A stretch of 64,000 nt of DNA from Nostoc sp. NMS8 (GTDB lineage Bacteria > Cyanobacteriota > Cyanobacteriia > Cyanobacteriales > Nostocaceae). Each line of letters begins with the position of its first letter. Positions within the stretch are counted from its first letter, which is position 1. The notes beneath the pieces are model-generated. The model worked only from the letters and a program-made list of their open reading frames with translations. It was not told the origin of the DNA and made no database searches. The translations under genes were made by a program, and so were the position numbers. Shown here piece after piece: positions 63,162 to 64,000 of the stretch. Location of the stretch: contig NZ_JABXKK010000093.1 in NCBI RefSeq assembly GCF_017115045.1, positions 62,001-126,000 of the forward strand, written 5' to 3'.

Positions 63162-63204
63162 ATAAATGACCAATGACAAAGGACAAAGGACAAAGGACAA
63201 ATGA

Positions 63205-64000
63205 CTATCCTTTAGCAAAACGTCTGACAGCAAATAAGCTTCCCATTAATCCTACAGCTGCACCGAAACTCAAAAGAATCAGGGGCAATAATAAAATTTC
63301 TCCTGGAGTGAGTTGCACTCTGTTGGTGATGACTTGGATAAACTCAGGTTGATTAACTAGCAACTTACCGAGAAACTGTTGAATCACAGAAATGAAACTC
63401 CAAGCGATCGCACCACCAACTAAACCAAAGGCAATTCCTTGTAAAATAAATGGTAGGTAAATCCAAACAGAAGTTGCTCCCACTAGCTGCATAATTTCAA
63501 TCTCTTGGCGACGCGCCATGACAATTAGCCGAATTGTGGTGGTAGTGACTGCGATCGCTGTTAAAGTCAGAATAATCGTAATTGTGAAGGTAATCCAGTT
63601 CAAACCTCGGTGCAACTGGGCAATGCGTTTGACTGCTTCATCAACATACTGTACCGTTTCAACTCCCCGTAATTTAGCCAACTGGGTTGCTAAGTTTGGC
63701 ACAACTTGAGAATTACGGGCTTTTACCTTCATCTCATCAACCAGAGGATTTTCACCTAGTTGCTGGGTAGCACCTTCAATATCAGAAATTCTCATTTCCT
63801 TAACTAACTTCGTCCAAGCTTCTTCTTTGCTAATGGTTTGTATCCCAACCACCTCTGGCATTTTGGCGATTAGTGGCTCAATATTTTCCATCCGCGTATC
63901 TGGTTCGAGGTAAACTGATACCTCTAGCTGGCTACCAAACTGATAGAGGAGTTTTTCGACTTGCCAAGAGGTTTGCAGACTCAAGCCGAATAAAAACAGC
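63205..64000 (-). CDS. ftsX: Cell division permease-like protein FtsX (5' end outside window)
   Basis: About 265 residues are visible; the frame continues past the right edge (LFLFGLSLQTSWQVEKLL). Periplasmic domain YQFGSQLEVSVYLEPDTRMENIEPLIAKMPEVV, then LNWITFTITIILTLTAIAVTTTTIRL and later helices WIYLPFILQGIAFGLVGGAIAWSF and ILLLPLILLSFGAAVGLMGSLFAVRRF. Matches FtsX, which with FtsE controls peptidoglycan hydrolases at division. FtsE is not in this window. Confidence 0.88.
   Translation of the reverse strand, partial: LFLFGLSLQTSWQVEKLLYQFGSQLEVSVYLEPDTRMENIEPLIAKMPEVVGIQTISKEEAWTKLVKEMRISDIEGATQQLGENPLVDEMKVKARNSQVVPNLATQLAKLRGVETVQYVDEAVKRIAQLHRGLNWITFTITIILTLTAIAVTTTTIRLIVMARRQEIEIMQLVGATSVWIYLPFILQGIAFGLVGGAIAWSFISVIQQFLGKLLVNQPEFIQVITNRVQLTPGEILLLPLILLSFGAAVGLMGSLFAVRRFAKG

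Larger units (their letters stand above)
62754..63204. other. Repeat-filled intergenic region
   Basis: About 450 bases with no trusted gene: GTCATTTGTC heptamer repeats at both ends, a Nostoc palindromic repeat (62805-62870) and a 21-base tandem repeat (62982-63161). The minus frame 62956-63186 simply reads the repeat. Confidence 0.7.

Noticed and set aside
62956..63186. 76-codon minus frame with LGTSTSE heptads
   Set aside because: Start and body are made of tandem repeats; nothing else supports translation.
1..64000. tRNA or rRNA genes
   Set aside because: No stretch with a cloverleaf and a T-arm GTTCAANNC core in the right setting was noticed by eye; tRNAscan would settle it.

Overview
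The window is a piece of a filamentous, probably heterocyst-forming cyanobacterial chromosome (Nostoc or a close relative). Evidence: PetM (cytochrome b6f), Ycf39 (photosystem II assembly), a helical carotenoid protein, an NblR-like regulator, many HIP1 octamers (GCGATCGC), and the intergenic heptanucleotide repeats (variants of CAATGAC, CAAATGA, GGAGTTA) typical of Nostocales. Several families of palindromic intergenic repeats are present. No rRNA, tRNA or CRISPR array was found.

Layout. 1-12.6 kb is mostly housekeeping: a SWIM zinc-finger protein cut by the left edge, lpdA, trpC, a beta carbonic anhydrase, a YqaE-type membrane peptide, a SUI1 factor, trpB, a methyltransferase, two tandem CAP-domain proteins, an RNase D-like exonuclease and a rhodanese-like protein that lacks its catalytic cysteine. 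12.7-18.9 kb is accessory: a large HTH-NACHT NTPase resembling bacterial NLR-like defence proteins, an orphan OmpR regulator, a rolling-circle HUH Rep protein in a chromosomal setting, and a small protein/retropepsin pair. 18.9-26.5 kb is core again: pdxA, petM, ycf39, nadK, an nblR-like regulator, a DUF192 lipoprotein, a DUF2949 protein and a class V aminotransferase. 26.5-28.3 kb has no convincing gene and is a mosaic of nested inverted repeats.

28.3-39.5 kb carries membrane and transport genes and the urea transporter operon urtA-urtB-urtC-urtD...urtE, read leftward behind an NtcA-like promoter. About 1.8 kb of foreign material (a PIN toxin-antitoxin pair, a twelve-unit 21-bp repeat and an opposite-strand gene) lies between urtD and urtE. 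39.5-49.7 kb is an accessory metabolic region. Its core is a leftward run of seven genes: HAD phosphatase, TauE exporter, MFS exporter, HpxZ-like protein, di-iron MBL protein, methyltransferase and Nudix. It also holds an FAD oxidoreductase, a 2OG-Fe(II) oxygenase, a SnoaL-like protein, and a GNAT gene split by an IS630-family element with a TA target duplication.

49.7-56.8 kb has a YdeP-type molybdopterin oxidoreductase and fdhD, whose product matures such enzymes. Between them lie a helical carotenoid protein, a scrap of a second ydeP copy, a Uma2 nuclease, a decayed RelE/antitoxin pair and a serine hydrolase. 57-64 kb holds a four-cysteine peptide, mnmE, another 2OG-Fe(II) oxygenase, an Omp85 protein, a DUF3598 protein, a second 21-bp repeat array and ftsX, cut by the right edge.

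Family names rest on motifs and remembered family resemblance; no database search was run.
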